64,000 bases of DNA from Geobacillus subterraneus (GCF_001618685.1 NZ_CP014342.1:2170001-2234000), one strand, 5' to 3'; positions 32,301-45,628 are shown, counted from the stretch's first letter. Translations and numbers: made by a program. The notes: a model not told the origin generated them from the letters alone.

Positions 32301-32524
32301 GCGACAAACTCAAGCGTCAGCGGCTCCATATACACTTTATCGGCGATTTCCGTATCGGTCATGATCGTCGCCGGATTCGAGTTGACGAGAATGACTTTGT
32401 ATCCTTCTTCTTTCAACGCGAGGCACGCTTGCGTTCCCGCATAGTCGAACTCAGCCGCCTGGCCGATGACGATCGGCCCCGAGCCGATGACTAAAATCGT
32501 TTCAATGTCGCGGCGTTTAGGCAT
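29327..32524 (-). CDS. carB: Carbamoyl-phosphate synthase large chain (pyrimidine-specific)
   Basis: 1065 residues from ATG 32524 ([17 protein letters not shown]). Two homologous ATP-grasp halves ([12 protein letters not shown] and [13 protein letters not shown] as the ATP-grasp loops), an oligomerisation domain, and an MGS-like regulatory domain at the end. It makes carbamoyl phosphate from bicarbonate, ATP and ammonia passed by CarA. The pyrimidine isozyme (PyrAB) is normally controlled by PRPP and UMP through the final domain. Overlaps carA by 8 nt. Confidence 0.97.
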
Positions 32525-33611
32525 GGATGACTTCCCCTTTCTTGTTGAACTGGCGGATGAGCGCCAAAAACTCGTCAAACAGCGGATTGGCATCTTCTGG
32601 CCCCGGCGACGCTTCCGGATGGTATTGCACCGTAAACGCCGGGAAATCGAGATGGCGGAGCCCTTCGACCGTGCCGTCGTTTAAGGCGACATGCGTCACT
32701 TCAAGACGCGTGCCGGCAAGCGATTCATGCGTGACCGTATAACCATGGTTTTGCGCCGTGATGGCGACTTTGCCGGTGCGCAAGTCTTTGACCGGATGGT
32801 TCGAGCCGCGATGGCCGAATTTCATCTTCTCCGTATTCGCCCCGCACGCCAAGGCGAACAGCTGATGGCCGAGGCAGATGCCAAAGAGCGGCGCTTTGCC
32901 CAAGATCCCGCGGATCATCTCGATCGCTTCCGGCACGTCTTTCGGGTCGCCCGGTCCGTTCGAGAGCATGACCCCATCCGGATGCCAGCTCAATACGTCT
33001 TCCGCCGTCGCATTGTACGGCAACACGATGACATCGCAGTTTCGCTTGTTCAGTTCGCGCAAAATGCCGTGCTTCATTCCAAAATCGATCAAGACTACGC
33101 GCTCGCCGCGCCCCGGGCTCGGATAGGCGCTTTTCGTCGAGACGCGCCGCACTTGGTCGCGCGGCCACTCCATCGCCCGCAGGTGGGCCGCCGCTTCCGC
33201 CGGATGGACGTCCAGCCCGCAAATCATCCCTTTTAGCGTTCCGTGCTGGCGAATGAGGCGCGTCAGTTTGCGCGTATCGATGCCGGCCAGCCCCGGGATG
33301 TCTTTTTCTTTTAAGTAGTCATCGAGCGTCATTTCGCCGCGCCAGTTGGACGGCTTCACACACGCCTCTTTCACGATGAATCCGTGCACATACGGGCGAA
33401 TCGCTTCAAAGTCGTCGCGGTTGATGCCATAGTTGCCGATCAACGGATACGTCATCGTCACGATTTGTCCGCAATACGACGGATCGGTCAAAATTTCTTG
33501 GTATCCGGTCATGCCGGTGTTAAAGACGACTTCGCCGGTCGTCTCTTTCGTGCTGCCAAACGCTTCGCCGACAAAAAACGAACCGTCTTCCAAAATGAGC
33601 TGCCGTTTCAT
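32517..33611 (-). CDS. carA: Carbamoyl-phosphate synthase small chain (pyrimidine-specific)
   Basis: 364 residues from ATG 33611 ([12 protein letters not shown]). Amino-terminal CPSase domain ([17 protein letters not shown]) and a class I glutamine amidotransferase with catalytic Cys in [10 protein letters not shown] and His/Glu in [11 protein letters not shown]. It hydrolyses glutamine and channels ammonia to CarB. Same length as B. subtilis PyrAA. Begins 3 nt after the pyrC stop with AAAGGAAGG inside the pyrC end. Confidence 0.97.
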   Translation of the reverse strand: MKRQLILEDGSFFVGEAFGSTKETTGEVVFNTGMTGYQEILTDPSYCGQIVTMTYPLIGNYGINRDDFEAIRPYVHGFIVKEACVKPSNWRGEMTLDDYLKEKDIPGLAGIDTRKLTRLIRQHGTLKGMICGLDVHPAEAAAHLRAMEWPRDQVRRVSTKSAYPSPGRGERVVLIDFGMKHGILRELNKRNCDVIVLPYNATAEDVLSWHPDGVMLSNGPGDPKDVPEAIEMIRGILGKAPLFGICLGHQLFALACGANTEKMKFGHRGSNHPVKDLRTGKVAITAQNHGYTVTHESLAGTRLEVTHVALNDGTVEGLRHLDFPAFTVQYHPEASPGPEDANPLFDEFLALIRQFNKKGEVIHA

Positions 33612-33613
33612 CT

Positions 33614-35945
<2,332 letters not shown>

Positions 35946-35955
35946 CTTTCTCCTA

Positions 35956-37254
35956 TTAGGCGACATGGTCGCTCTGGTTTTCTTCAAATAGGTTTTCCGC
36001 GGCTTGCGGACGCCCCGGCAGCACTAAGTTGAGCAGGACGCCGACAATGGCCGAGAGCGCCATGCCGGTGATTTGGAAGCTGTCGCTGATTTTCAGCACC
36101 GCACCGCCGATGCCGATCACCAAGATAACCGAGGCGATGACCAAGTTGCGCGTCGCGCCGAAGTCGATGCGGCTGTCAACGAGCATCCGCAATCCGGACG
36201 AGGCGATGATGCCAAACAGCAAGATCGACACGCCGCCCATGACCGGTGTCGGAATGGAGCTGATCAGCGCCGTCACTTTGCCGACAAAGCCGAACACGAT
36301 GGCGATCACCGCGGCGCCGGCGAGCACATAGACACTGTAAACCCGGGTGATCGCGAGCACGCCGATGTTTTCCCCGTACGTCGTTTTCGGCGGCCCGCCG
36401 AGCAAGGCGGAAATCATCGTCGCCGTTCCGTCACCTAAAATCGAGCGGTGCAACCCCGGCTTTTGGATGAGGTCGCGGCCGACGACTTTGCTTAAGACGA
36501 GCTGGTGGCCGATATGTTCCGACAAGGTGACGATGGCGACCGGCACCATGAGCATCACAATCTCCGCGGTGATGCGCACCGGATAGTCAGCAAACGGGAT
36601 GAGGAAATCCGGCCATTCAAACCATTTCGCCGTTGCCACCTTCGACAAGTCGACCAGTCCGACGGCGAGGGCGTAAACATAGCCGACGACAATGCCGACA
36701 AGCACCGGAACTAAGCTCAATATGCCGCGCGCCAGCACCGAGCAAATGATCGTGGCGGCGAGCGTCACCAACGCAACGGAAAAGTGGAGCAGACTGTAGT
36801 TGCCGTCCGGGCCGTTCATCGCCATCCCGACCGCCGTGCCCGCTAAGCCGAGACCGATGACGATGATGACCGGACCGACGACAACGGGCGGCAACAGTTT
36901 CATCACCCAGCGATAGCCCGCTTTTTTAATGATGAGAGCAACAATGCCGTATACAAGCCCGGCAAGGAAGCTGCCGATCATGGCCGCCCCCGGGCCGCCG
37001 GCCGTTTTCGCCGCGATGATCGGCGCGATGTAGGCAAACGATGAGCCAAGGTACGCCGGCACTTGCCATTTCGTGATGAGCAAAAACGCGAGCGTCCCAA
37101 GCCCGCTCGTGAGCAAGGCGATTGACGGATCTAAGCCGACCAAATACGGCACCAAAATCGTTGCCCCGAACATGGCGAACAAATGCTGCAAGCTTAACGT
37201 CACCCATTGCCCGGCCGTCGGGCGGTCTTGAATATCCAATATCGATTTGTTCAC
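35956..37254 (-). CDS. pyrP: Uracil permease
   Basis: 432 residues from GTG 37254 (AAAGGAG 9 nt upstream). Nucleobase-cation symporter 2/UraA family with about 14 hydrophobic segments; family signatures are SLQHLFAMFGATI near residue 20 and the NIGVLAITRVYS-type segment after GGPPKTTYGEN near 290-300. It imports uracil with protons. Placed between two PyrR attenuators, so it is repressed when UMP is plentiful. Confidence 0.95.
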   Translation of the reverse strand: MNKSILDIQDRPTAGQWVTLSLQHLFAMFGATILVPYLVGLDPSIALLTSGLGTLAFLLITKWQVPAYLGSSFAYIAPIIAAKTAGGPGAAMIGSFLAGLVYGIVALIIKKAGYRWVMKLLPPVVVGPVIIVIGLGLAGTAVGMAMNGPDGNYSLLHFSVALVTLAATIICSVLARGILSLVPVLVGIVVGYVYALAVGLVDLSKVATAKWFEWPDFLIPFADYPVRITAEIVMLMVPVAIVTLSEHIGHQLVLSKVVGRDLIQKPGLHRSILGDGTATMISALLGGPPKTTYGENIGVLAITRVYSVYVLAGAAVIAIVFGFVGKVTALISSIPTPVMGGVSILLFGIIASSGLRMLVDSRIDFGATRNLVIASVILVIGIGGAVLKISDSFQITGMALSAIVGVLLNLVLPGRPQAAENLFEENQSDHVA

Positions 37255-37303
37255 TTTCCGTCACTCCTTTCGCAATATAAGCAAATGTATCTTCTCGTGT
37301 GCA

Positions 37304-37405
37304 CAAAAAACCCTCTTGGCCCGCGAAGGCACAAAGAGGGTGCAGAAACAGCCGAAACCATTCCGCCCCTTTTGCAGCCTCGCGGGACTGCGCTTAAAAG
37401 GGAGC
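37304..37405 (-). promoter_or_regulatory. PyrR attenuator 2, pyrR-pyrP leader
   Basis: PyrR-binding sequence GCAGTCCCGCGAGGCTGC (37374-37391) forms a self-complementary hairpin; the terminator is CCCTCTTTG...CAAGAGGG followed by TTTTTTG (37304-37340). Same loop core, AGTCCCGCGAGGCT, as the pyrB leader. Confidence 0.88.
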
Positions 37406-37410
37406 TTGCT

Positions 37411-38104
<694 letters not shown>

Positions 38105-38110
38105 GTTCTC

Positions 38111-38139
38111 ATTGTAAAGGGAGCGTGTTCGTTTGTCAA
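38111..38139 (-). promoter_or_regulatory. Sigma-A promoter of the pyr operon
   Basis: TTGACA (38134-38139), 17-nt spacer, TACAAT (38111-38116) on the minus strand; a near-consensus match. The -35 overlaps the end of the rluD-family gene. Predicted start near 38104. Confidence 0.85.
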
Positions 38140-39050
38140 TCGTTTTTTCGCAGCCATTCGAGCAGCTCGGCAAACTCCGGCGGCAACGGCGCTTCAAATT
38201 CCAAATAGTCGCCGCTTCGCGGGTGATGGAAGCCGAGCACCCCGGCATGAAGCGCCTGGCCGTCGATCGGGAGCGTCTTTTTCGGCCCGTATTGCGGGTC
38301 GCCGGCGAGCGGGTAGCCGATATATTTCATATGGACGCGAATTTGATGCGTCCGTCCCGTTTCCAGCTGGCATTCGACATACGTATACTGGCGAAACCGC
38401 TCGAGCACGCGGAAATGGGTGACGGCTTCTTTGCCGTTTTCTTCGGTGACCGCCATTTTTTTTCGGTCGCGTTTGTCGCGGCCGATGGGAGCGTCGATCG
38501 TTCCGTAATCATGCGGAATGACGCCATGGACGATTGCCTTGTAGCGACGCGTCACCGTTTTGTTGACGAGCTGCTCAACAAGCGAGCGATGGGCGGCGTC
38601 ATTTTTTGCCACCATCAACAATCCTGATGTATCTTTGTCAATCCGGTGGACGATGCCGGGGCGCAGCACGCCGTTGATGCCGGAGAGGTCACGGCAATGG
38701 GCGAGCAAAGCGTTCACGAGCGTGCCGCGCATATGCCCGGGCGCCGGGTGGACGACCATGCCGCGCGGTTTGTTGACGACAAGGACATCCTCGTCTTCGT
38801 AATAAATGTCAAGCGGAATCGGCTCCGGATCCACATGAAGCGGCTCCGGATCCGGCGGTGAGACGGCGACCGAGTCGCCCGCTTCGCATTTGTAATTGGC
38901 CTTCACCGTGCGGCCGTTGACCGTCACGAGCCCGTTTTTGATCCATTGCTGCACTTGCGAACGCGACCATTCGTCATTTAGCGCCGCGATCACTTTATCG
39001 ATCCGCTCGCCGTCATATTCTTCTTCGATGTGAAACGTGATCGTCTCCAT
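38136..39050 (-). CDS. RluD-family 23S rRNA pseudouridine synthase (YlyB)
   Basis: 304 residues. Amino-terminal S4 RNA-binding domain (~15-75, RIDKVIAAL), then the RluA-type catalytic domain with HRIDKDTSGLLMVAKN containing the catalytic Asp near residue 140, and GRTHQIRVHM. It isomerises specific uridines in RNA, most likely positions in 23S rRNA helix 69 as RluD. Substrate is inferred from family. ATG 39050 comes directly after the lspA stop, so the two are coupled; same order as lspA-ylyB-pyrR in B. subtilis. Confidence 0.93.
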   Translation of the reverse strand: METITFHIEEEYDGERIDKVIAALNDEWSRSQVQQWIKNGLVTVNGRTVKANYKCEAGDSVAVSPPDPEPLHVDPEPIPLDIYYEDEDVLVVNKPRGMVVHPAPGHMRGTLVNALLAHCRDLSGINGVLRPGIVHRIDKDTSGLLMVAKNDAAHRSLVEQLVNKTVTRRYKAIVHGVIPHDYGTIDAPIGRDKRDRKKMAVTEENGKEAVTHFRVLERFRQYTYVECQLETGRTHQIRVHMKYIGYPLAGDPQYGPKKTLPIDGQALHAGVLGFHHPRSGDYLEFEAPLPPEFAELLEWLRKND

Positions 39051-39515
39051 CTACTCATTCCCTTTCTCTGGTGTCGCGAAAAAAAACATATGGATAAACA
39101 ACAGCACAACGCCAACCGTCAGCGCCGAGTCGGCGATATTGAACACCGGAAAACTGTACGTGCCGATATACGTATGAATAAAGTCGACCACTTCTTTCCG
39201 GAATACGCGGTCGATAAAATTGCCGATCGCCCCGCCGAGCATCAGGCCAAGCCCCACGCCGGCCAATCGTTCCGAAGGCTGCAAGCGGCGGATGTAGATA
39301 ATGATTCCTGCCACAACGATGACTGTCACTAAATAAAACAACCAAAACTGCCCTTGCAGCATGCCCCACGCCGCCCCGCGATTGCGATGCGACGTAATGT
39401 AGAGCACGTTGTCGATGATCGGGATGCTTTCCCCAAGCCGCATATAGCGGACGACAAGCCATTTCGTCCATTGATCGAGGATGATGACCGCCGCCGCAAT
39501 CCAATAGTATGCCAC
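39051..39515 (-). CDS. lspA: Signal peptidase II (lipoprotein signal peptidase)
   Basis: 154 residues from GTG 39515 (reads [16 protein letters not shown] upstream); an ATG at 39542 is less likely. Four membrane helices and the five conserved LspA boxes: [35 protein letters not shown] and [12 protein letters not shown], which supply the two catalytic aspartates (GNFIDR and FNIADS). It cleaves the signal peptide of diacylglyceryl prolipoproteins at the membrane. No ylyA (DksA-like) gene lies between it and ileS, unlike B. subtilis. Confidence 0.95.
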   Translation of the reverse strand: MAYYWIAAAVIILDQWTKWLVVRYMRLGESIPIIDNVLYITSHRNRGAAWGMLQGQFWLFYLVTVIVVAGIIIYIRRLQPSERLAGVGLGLMLGGAIGNFIDRVFRKEVVDFIHTYIGTYSFPVFNIADSALTVGVVLLFIHMFFFATPEKGNE

Positions 39516-39555
39516 CGTGCCAAGTCCCCCTGTCCTTCTCATTCATCCTTTTTGC

Positions 39556-39584
39556 ATTGTAGCATAATTCGCCATGGCAAACAA
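39556..39584 (-). promoter_or_regulatory. Sigma-A promoter of lspA-ylyB
   Basis: TTGTTT (39579-39584), 17 nt, TACAAT (39556-39561) on the minus strand, placed immediately after the ileS terminator. Confidence 0.65.
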
Positions 39585-39588
39585 ATGA

Positions 39589-39624
39589 AGCGGCAAAGCT
39601 GCCGAAGCAGCCCCGCCGCTTTTG
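39589..39624 (-). terminator. Hairpin terminator after ileS
   Basis: AGCGGC...GCCGCT outer stem enclosing CTGCTTCGGCAG inner stem, followed on the minus strand by TCATTTGTTT. Starts 4 nt after the ileS stop. Confidence 0.65.
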
Positions 39625-42399
39625 TTATGCCGAATAATGCTCGGTTACGATGTGCGCACAGCGTGGACAAAGCGTCGGATGGGACGCGTCAGCACCAACA
39701 TCCGGCGTCACCGTCCAGCACCGCTCGCACGTCTCGCCTTCCGCCGGGCGGACGATCACCGCTACATGGTTAAGCCGTTCGGCTTCGGCCGGTGCGGCGT
39801 CATACGGCTCATCGGCAACGGAAAACGCGGAAACGATGAGAAGCTGGCGCAAGTCGGCATCAAGCGACGCCAACAGCTTCCGCGCCTCGTCTTTCGGGTA
39901 GACCGTGACGCTCGCGGTCAGCGATTTGCCGATCACTTTTTCGTTGCGGGCATTCTCGAGCGCTTTTAACATGTCATCTCGTACATCCATAAACGCATCC
40001 CATTTCGCGAGCAGCGCTTCTTCGCCGTCGATCGCGATCGGCTCTGGCATATCGGTGAGCTGGATGCTTTCGACGTTTTCTCTTCGATTCGGGATATGCT
40101 CCCACACTTCATCGGCGGTATGCGGCAAAATCGGCGCAATGAGCTTCGCCAACGCGACGACCGTCTCATACAGCACCGTCTGCACAGCGCGGCGGGCGCG
40201 GGAATCGGCCGCTTCGATGTACAAAATGTCTTTCGCCATATCCAAGTAAAATGCGCTCAGCTCAACGGTGCAGAAATGGTTCATCTCATGGTACACGGCG
40301 GCGAAATCGTAGCGGTCGTAGGCCTTTTTCACTTTGGCGATCAGCTTGTTCAACTTCGCCAGCATGTAGCGGTCGACTTCGCCCAGCTCCCCGACCGGCA
40401 CGGCGTTTTCGCTCGGGTCAAAATCGAATAAGTTGCCGAGCATAAACCGGAACGTGTTGCGGATTTTTCGGTACACTTCCGACACTTGTTTTAAAATATG
40501 GTCGGAGATGCGCACGTCCGCTTGGTAGTCGACCGACGCGACCCAAAGGCGCAAAATGTCGGCGCCGAACTGTTCCATTACTTTCGCCGGCACGACGACG
40601 TTGCCGAGCGACTTGCTCATTTTCCGCCCTTCGCCGTCCAAGACAAAGCCGTGGCTCAACACGCCTTTGTACGGCGCTTTGCCGGTGACGGCAACGGCGG
40701 TGGACAGCGATGAGTTGAACCAGCCGCGATATTGGTCGGACCCTTCCAAGTACAGATCAGCCGGGCGCGCGAGATCATCGCGTTCGACCAACACGGCTTG
40801 ATGCGACGAACCGGAGTCAAACCAGACGTCCATAATATCCGTCTCTTTCGTAAAGAGGCCGTTCGGGCTGGACGGATGGGTGAATCCTTCCGGCAGCAAG
40901 TCTTTCGCCTCGCGCTCAAACCAGACGTTCGATCCGTATTGGCGGAACAAGTTCGACACATGCTCGATCGTTTCATCGGTGATGATCGGTTCGCCGTTTT
41001 CGCCGTAAAAAACCGGAATCGGCACGCCCCAGGCGCGCTGGCGGGAAATGCACCAGTCGCCGCGGTCGCGCACCATGTTGTGGATGCGGATTTCCCCCCA
41101 TTCCGGAATCCATTTCGTGTCTTTGATCGCTTGAAGCAGCTCGCTGCGGATTTTATCGATCGACGCAAACCATTGCGTTGTCGCCCGGAAAATCGTTGGC
41201 TGCTTCGTCCGCCAGTCGTGCGGATACGAGTGGGTGATAAACCCAAGCTTCAGCAAAGCGCCGGCTTCCTCAAGCTTCTGTGTAATCGCCTTGTTGGCGT
41301 CTTCGTAAAACATTCCTTCAAACCCCGGCGCTTCGCTCGTCATATAGCCGCGCTCGTCGACCGGGCAAAGAACGGGAAGCCCGTATTTTTGCCCGACGAG
41401 AAAGTCGTCTTCCCCGTGGCCCGGCGCCGTATGGACGCAGCCCGTGCCGGCGTCGGTCGTGACGTGCTCACCGCAGACGACCAACGAATCGCGCTCATAG
41501 AACGGATGTTTCGCGACGACGTACTCAAGTTCTTTTCCTTTTACGGTTTTAACGACGGACCACGCCTCCCAGCCGACTTCTTTCGCTACCGATTCGGCCA
41601 AGGCGGCGGCGACGACGTATTTCTGCCCATTGGCGTTAACGACGTGGTAGTCCAGGTCCGGGTGAACAGCGATCGCCAAGTTCGCCGGAATCGTCCACGG
41701 CGTCGTCGTCCAAATGACGATTCGCTCATCGCCCTCAAGCACGCCTTTGCCGTCTTTCACCGGGAAGGCGACATAAATCGACGGCGAACGCTTGTCTTTA
41801 TATTCGATTTCCGCTTCAGCGAGCGCCGATTCGCTTGACGGGGACCAATAGACCGGCTTCAACCCTTTGTAAATGAGCCCTTTTTTCGCCATTTCGCCGA
41901 ACACTTTAATTTGCTGGGCTTCGTATTCCGGTTTGAGGGTGATATACGGGTTGTCCCAATCGCCACGCACGCCGAGCCGTTTAAACTGCCGGCGCTGGTT
42001 GTCAATTTGTTCATACGCATATTGTTCGCACAGCTTGCGGAACTCAGCGACGCTCATTGATTTGCGGTCGACGCCTTGTTTCGTAAGCGCCGTTTCAATC
42101 GGCAGGCCGTGCGTGTCCCAGCCCGGCACGTACGGCGCACAAAAACCGTTCATCGATTTATAGCGGACAATGATATCTTTTAAAATTTTGTTTAGCGCAT
42201 GCCCCATATGAATATCGCCGTTGGCGTACGGCGGACCGTCGTGCAGGACAAACAGCGGCCGACCTTTCGTCCGCTCCTGCACTTTTCGGTAAATGTCCAT
42301 GTCGTCCCATTTTTTTTGCATTTCCGGCTCCCGCTTCGGCAAGTTGCCGCGCATTGGGAACTCCGTTTGCGGCATGAGCAGCGTCTCTTTGTAGTCCAT
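39625..42399 (-). CDS. ileS: Isoleucyl-tRNA synthetase
   Basis: 924 residues from ATG 42399 (GGAGGAG upstream). Class I synthetase: HIGH-type HMGH at 64-67, KMSKS in [10 protein letters not shown], editing CP1 domain in between (TWTT-type segment [14 protein letters not shown]), anticodon domain, and a carboxy zinc finger with CERC and CPRC. Charges tRNA-Ile and edits Val. It lies behind an Ile-specific T-box riboswitch and has its own terminator, so is expressed as a single gene sensing tRNA charging. Confidence 0.97.
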   Translation of the reverse strand: MDYKETLLMPQTEFPMRGNLPKREPEMQKKWDDMDIYRKVQERTKGRPLFVLHDGPPYANGDIHMGHALNKILKDIIVRYKSMNGFCAPYVPGWDTHGLPIETALTKQGVDRKSMSVAEFRKLCEQYAYEQIDNQRRQFKRLGVRGDWDNPYITLKPEYEAQQIKVFGEMAKKGLIYKGLKPVYWSPSSESALAEAEIEYKDKRSPSIYVAFPVKDGKGVLEGDERIVIWTTTPWTIPANLAIAVHPDLDYHVVNANGQKYVVAAALAESVAKEVGWEAWSVVKTVKGKELEYVVAKHPFYERDSLVVCGEHVTTDAGTGCVHTAPGHGEDDFLVGQKYGLPVLCPVDERGYMTSEAPGFEGMFYEDANKAITQKLEEAGALLKLGFITHSYPHDWRTKQPTIFRATTQWFASIDKIRSELLQAIKDTKWIPEWGEIRIHNMVRDRGDWCISRQRAWGVPIPVFYGENGEPIITDETIEHVSNLFRQYGSNVWFEREAKDLLPEGFTHPSSPNGLFTKETDIMDVWFDSGSSHQAVLVERDDLARPADLYLEGSDQYRGWFNSSLSTAVAVTGKAPYKGVLSHGFVLDGEGRKMSKSLGNVVVPAKVMEQFGADILRLWVASVDYQADVRISDHILKQVSEVYRKIRNTFRFMLGNLFDFDPSENAVPVGELGEVDRYMLAKLNKLIAKVKKAYDRYDFAAVYHEMNHFCTVELSAFYLDMAKDILYIEAADSRARRAVQTVLYETVVALAKLIAPILPHTADEVWEHIPNRRENVESIQLTDMPEPIAIDGEEALLAKWDAFMDVRDDMLKALENARNEKVIGKSLTASVTVYPKDEARKLLASLDADLRQLLIVSAFSVADEPYDAAPAEAERLNHVAVIVRPAEGETCERCWTVTPDVGADASHPTLCPRCAHIVTEHYSA

Positions 42400-42424
42400 C
42401 TTTCTTTGCTCCTCCTCCAAGTAT

Positions 42425-42734
42425 CAAATCAAAATAAAAAACCGTTCTCTCCCGGCAAGGGACGAGAACGGTCTCGCGGTACCACCCTTTTTGGCCATGG
42501 CAACTCAACGCATAGCCCACTTTCCATTCGTAACGGGAATGACGCGCCATGGCCTACTTGACGTTCGGCATGGAACTCCAGGGTGATGTTCACTCTTGCG
42601 CCGATGCCGGGCTTCCACCGTCCCCGGCTCGCTGCGATCAGCTGTTCAAGAGCTACTGTCCCTTTCATCGTCGCTCACATGTTCTCCTCGACCAAAGCCA
42701 ACCGCACCAATGACGGTCAGCACAGCGATTTTTG
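42425..42734 (-). promoter_or_regulatory. T-box riboswitch, isoleucine-specific, controlling ileS
   Basis: The leader carries the canonical T-box AAGGGTGGTACCGCG (42475-42489, minus strand), which pairs with the tRNA acceptor end, then a terminator GACCGTTCTCGTC...GAGAACGGTTTTTTA (42432-42472). In stem I the sequence GTGAACATCACC offers ATC (Ile) as specifier. Uncharged tRNA-Ile stabilises the antiterminator and permits ileS expression. The 3' boundary is ~25 nt before the ileS start. Confidence 0.93.
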
Positions 42735-42740
42735 CCATTT

Positions 42741-42770
42741 ATTATAAATGAGACAAATAGCGCTCGTCAA
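42741..42770 (-). promoter_or_regulatory. Sigma-A promoter for the ileS T-box transcript
   Basis: TTGACG (42765-42770), 18 nt, TATAAT (42741-42746) on the minus strand. The -35 overlaps the divIVA stop codon region. Confidence 0.75.
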
Positions 42771-43279
42771 GGCTGAGACAACGGCTCTTTCGCCTCTTCT
42801 TCCAAATCGGGCGTCTCGTATTCCATCAACTCGTCCCAGTCACGGCTGTTGATCATATCGAGCTGCGCCTCGACCAACATGCGGAAGCGGGCGCGGAACA
42901 CCTTCGACTGCCGCTTGAGTTCCTCGATTTCCAGCGCGATTTTCCGCGATTTGGCCAGCGCATCGCCGATGATGCGCTCCGCGTTTTTCTCCGCTTCTTT
43001 AATGATCAGCTTCGCCTCTTTTTGTGCGTTGCGCTTCACTTCTTCCGCTGCTTCCTGAGCCACAAGAATCGACTTATTTAACGTTTCTTCAATGTTGGAA
43101 AAGTAATTCAATTTTTCCGTCAGTTCGGCCACTTTTTCTTCCAGCTGCTTTTTTTCACGGATGAGCATTTCGTAATCTTTAATAATTTGATCCAAAAACT
43201 CATTCACTTCATCTTCGTCATACCCGCGAAATCCGCGGCTGAATTCCTTGTTGTGAATATCTAATGGCGTTAACGGCAC
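42767..43279 (-). CDS. divIVA: Cell division initiation protein DivIVA
   Basis: 170 residues from GTG 43279 (reads MPLTPLDIHNKEF; GGAGG 8 nt upstream). Conserved lipid-binding amino end with FSRGFRGYDEDEVNEFLDQ, then long coiled coil (heptads to about residue 150) and an acidic tail. DivIVA gathers at negatively curved membrane at poles and septa, placing MinJ/MinCD and, in sporulation, the RacA-bound origin. A longer frame (ATG 43300) is open but the B. subtilis protein begins at the equivalent of 43279. Confidence 0.95.
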   Translation of the reverse strand: MPLTPLDIHNKEFSRGFRGYDEDEVNEFLDQIIKDYEMLIREKKQLEEKVAELTEKLNYFSNIEETLNKSILVAQEAAEEVKRNAQKEAKLIIKEAEKNAERIIGDALAKSRKIALEIEELKRQSKVFRARFRMLVEAQLDMINSRDWDELMEYETPDLEEEAKEPLSQP

Positions 43280-43355
43280 AACGGCCACCTCCGTCTCCAT
43301 CGTTCCTTTTCTTCGTTAATTCGACACGATTTGCCCATTTCCTGCTCCCGCTCGA

Positions 43356-44129
43356 TTATTTTTGTCGACCGATGCGCACAAGCCAGCGTTCCTTTTTCGT
43401 CGGCCCTTCTACAGAAAACAGCTTGCAGCGGCCAAAACCGCGCGCCGACAGCACATCGCCCGGCCCGCAGACGAAATCAGGCTTGTCCACCACCTTCCAA
43501 TTCACTTTGACAAGCCCGCTTTCGACAAGCGTCCGCGCCTTGTCGCGCGCGAGGCGGAATGCTTGGGCAAGCACCGCATCGAGCCTTAGAGAAGACACCG
43601 TGACCGTTCCTTCCTCCCACGTTTCGGCAAGCGGCATGGCAGCTGACAGCGGCAACAGCTCAAGCGAAACCGGCGCTTTGCCGATCGTCCCAACATGGAG
43701 GCGAATGTAATCGGCCACCTCGGCGGCGGCAAAAAATTGGATCTCTCCTCCTTGGACGAGAATGTCGCCGAACTTGCCCCGCCGCAAGCCGAGCGACATG
43801 AGCGCTCCTAAGACGTCGCGGTGTTCAAGGGAAACGAATTTGCCTGGATAGCGGACAGCGAACAAGGCGATGTCATAATCCTCCTCATTCGGTTCGAAAT
43901 ACGGCGGATACAAAAGCGCCCGCTTCCGCTCGACAAACAGAGCGCCGCCGAAAAAGGACACGCGCACGTCTCCGTCGCTGCCGACGATGCTTTGCACGAT
44001 TTGCTGCTCGCGCGGATCAAGAAAATCGGTCAGCTTCGGAGCGTACTGATGTTCTACCATTTCCTTCCATTCCATTACATGATCGATGAATTGATGTTCC
44101 TCTTTGCGGAAGTGCTGATACAGCTCCAT
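43356..44129 (-). CDS. ylmH: S4-domain RNA-binding protein YlmH
   Basis: 257 residues, equal to B. subtilis YlmH. A carboxy-terminal S4 domain (~180-245: LRLDAVLAQAFRLARDKARTLVESG is its helical part, quoted here only in short as RLDAVLAQAF) on an amino-terminal domain with YPPYFEP and LGLRRGKFGDI. YlmH binds free 50S subunits and can act in ribosome quality control beside RqcH by recognising peptidyl-tRNA blocked subunits; rqcH is also in this window. Start 44129 has AAGGTG 8 nt upstream; the ATG two codons earlier is too close to it. Confidence 0.93.
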   Translation of the reverse strand: MELYQHFRKEEHQFIDHVMEWKEMVEHQYAPKLTDFLDPREQQIVQSIVGSDGDVRVSFFGGALFVERKRALLYPPYFEPNEEDYDIALFAVRYPGKFVSLEHRDVLGALMSLGLRRGKFGDILVQGGEIQFFAAAEVADYIRLHVGTIGKAPVSLELLPLSAAMPLAETWEEGTVTVSSLRLDAVLAQAFRLARDKARTLVESGLVKVNWKVVDKPDFVCGPGDVLSARGFGRCKLFSVEGPTKKERWLVRIGRQK

Positions 44130-44231
44130 TCCCATTCACCTTGCCTCATAAAGAAAGGAACCCGGAACGGATTCCTCCCGCTATTCCGCCCGCCTGCGCC
44201 TGGGCCAAACGATGCGCGCTCCGTCCGGCTG

Positions 44232-44504
44232 CTAAAACTGCGCTTTAAGGATATCAAACAACGCATACAGCCCTCTTGTCGCAAATTCAAGGACAATAAA
44301 GGCGATGATCGGGGAGATGTCAATGATGCCAAGCGGCGGAATAACGCGCCGAAACGGCTCTAAATACGGCTCGCAAATGGCGGCAAGCAGCTGGCCAAAC
44401 CGCGTCTCGCGGGCGTTCGGAAACCATGACATTAAAATATAAATGATCAGCGCATATGAATATACTTGAATGAGCGTCGTTAAAAACGTAAGCACATAAT
44501 CCAA
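44232..44504 (-). CDS. ylmG: YggT-family membrane protein YlmG
   Basis: 90 residues starting at a TTG (44504; GAGGTGG 6 nt before). Two membrane helices (about 5-25 and 62-82) with [11 protein letters not shown] after the first and the [13 protein letters not shown] signature before the second. YggT/YlmG proteins (also CCB3 in plastids) are linked to cofactor or division-related membrane functions; no defined activity. Begins 4 nt after sepF. Confidence 0.9.
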   Translation of the reverse strand: MDYVLTFLTTLIQVYSYALIIYILMSWFPNARETRFGQLLAAICEPYLEPFRRVIPPLGIIDISPIIAFIVLEFATRGLYALFDILKAQF

Positions 44505-44507
44505 CGG

Positions 44508-44939
44508 CTACCACCTCTTTATCGGTCTGTCATCCTCGCCATCAAGCGAAATTGCGCCGCTGACGTCGACGTTTTCCGGGGTGCATAAAAAAATTTTCGT
44601 GCCGACTTGCTGAATGTCGCCGCCAATAGCGTACACGGTGCCGCTTAAAAAGTCGACGATCCGCTTCGCCTGCTCGTGCTGAATGCGCTGCAAATTGACG
44701 ATGACTGCCCGCCGGCTTTTCAAATGGTCGGCAATCTCTTGCGCCTCGGCGTACACCCGCGGCTCGGCGAGCACGACCTTCGCCGATTTTTGCACGCTTT
44801 GCAAGCTGACGACATTCGCCTTGTTTGCCGCCTTCAGCGGCGGCGCCTCCTCTTCTGGCTGCGGCGCTTCATATTCTTCTTCATAGTCTTCGTAGTCTTC
44901 CTCTAAAAAATAATCGCGAAATTTTTTCATCAATCCCAC
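44508..44939 (-). CDS. sepF: Cell division protein SepF
   Basis: 143 residues. An amino-terminal amphipathic membrane anchor ([10 protein letters not shown]), an acidic [11 protein letters not shown] linker and a DUF552 core ([33 protein letters not shown]). SepF forms rings that bundle FtsZ filaments and tether them to the membrane along with FtsA. GTG 44939 has GGAGG 8 nt upstream; ATG 44930 with GGTGG 5 nt upstream is a close rival and would remove three residues. Confidence 0.93.
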   Translation of the reverse strand: MGLMKKFRDYFLEEDYEDYEEEYEAPQPEEEAPPLKAANKANVVSLQSVQKSAKVVLAEPRVYAEAQEIADHLKSRRAVIVNLQRIQHEQAKRIVDFLSGTVYAIGGDIQQVGTKIFLCTPENVDVSGAISLDGEDDRPIKRW

Positions 44940-44951
44940 CGGTCTCACCTC

Positions 44952-45626
44952 CTACATTGATCCGACAAGCGCGCTGCCGATGCGTACAAACGTCGCCCCT
45001 TCCTCGATCGCGATCTCATAGTCGTTTGACATGCCCATCGACAGCTCGGTGCATGGCGCATGAGCCAAATTTAACACCTGAACGCGTTCTTTGAGCGTTC
45101 GCAATCGTCGGAAACAGGCGCGCAATATGGCTTCATCCTCCGTATGCGGCGCCATCGTCATCAACCCGATCACTTCAATGCGCGAAAACGAACGAAGCTG
45201 TTCGATAAACGGGACCGTTTCCTCGGGAACGAGTCCGTGCTTCGTCGCTTCGCCTGATACGTTCACTTGCACAAAACATTTCACCGGACGCACCGCCCGC
45301 TTTTCGATCTCCTTAGCAAGCGACAGACGGTCAAGCGAATGAATGTAATCGACTTTATCGATGATCTCCTTCACTTTGCGCGACTGGAGCGTCCCAATAA
45401 AATGCCACGTCGCTTGATTCCCGATCGCCTCGTACTTTTCGAGCAGTTGGTCGGAACGGTTCTCGCCGAGGTCAGCGATGCCGGCGTCAAGCACTTCTTG
45501 CGCCCTTGCCGCATCAATATATTTCGTTACGGCTACGATGCGTACGTCGGCCGGATTGCGGCCAACGCGGGCGCAAGCCGCTTCAATTTGCCGGCGAATG
45601 GCAGCCAAGTTGTCGCGTACCGTCAT
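44952..45626 (-). CDS. ylmE: PLP homeostasis protein YggS/PLPBP (YlmE)
   Basis: 224 residues from ATG 45626 (AGGGAGG 7 nt before). Fold-type III PLP barrel with the cofactor lysine in IVAVTKYI (near residue 35), [35 protein letters not shown] and VRIGSALVG. It binds PLP but has no known catalytic reaction and balances vitamin B6 and amino acid pools. Overlaps the end of pgeF by none to a few bases. Confidence 0.93.
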   Translation of the reverse strand: MTVRDNLAAIRRQIEAACARVGRNPADVRIVAVTKYIDAARAQEVLDAGIADLGENRSDQLLEKYEAIGNQATWHFIGTLQSRKVKEIIDKVDYIHSLDRLSLAKEIEKRAVRPVKCFVQVNVSGEATKHGLVPEETVPFIEQLRSFSRIEVIGLMTMAPHTEDEAILRACFRRLRTLKERVQVLNLAHAPCTELSMGMSNDYEIAIEEGATFVRIGSALVGSM

Positions 45627-45628
45627 GA

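Noticed and set aside
42425-42734. Structured ileS leader considered as a tRNA or rRNA fragment
   Set aside because: It carries the T-box core and terminator and no tRNA cloverleaf or CCA end.
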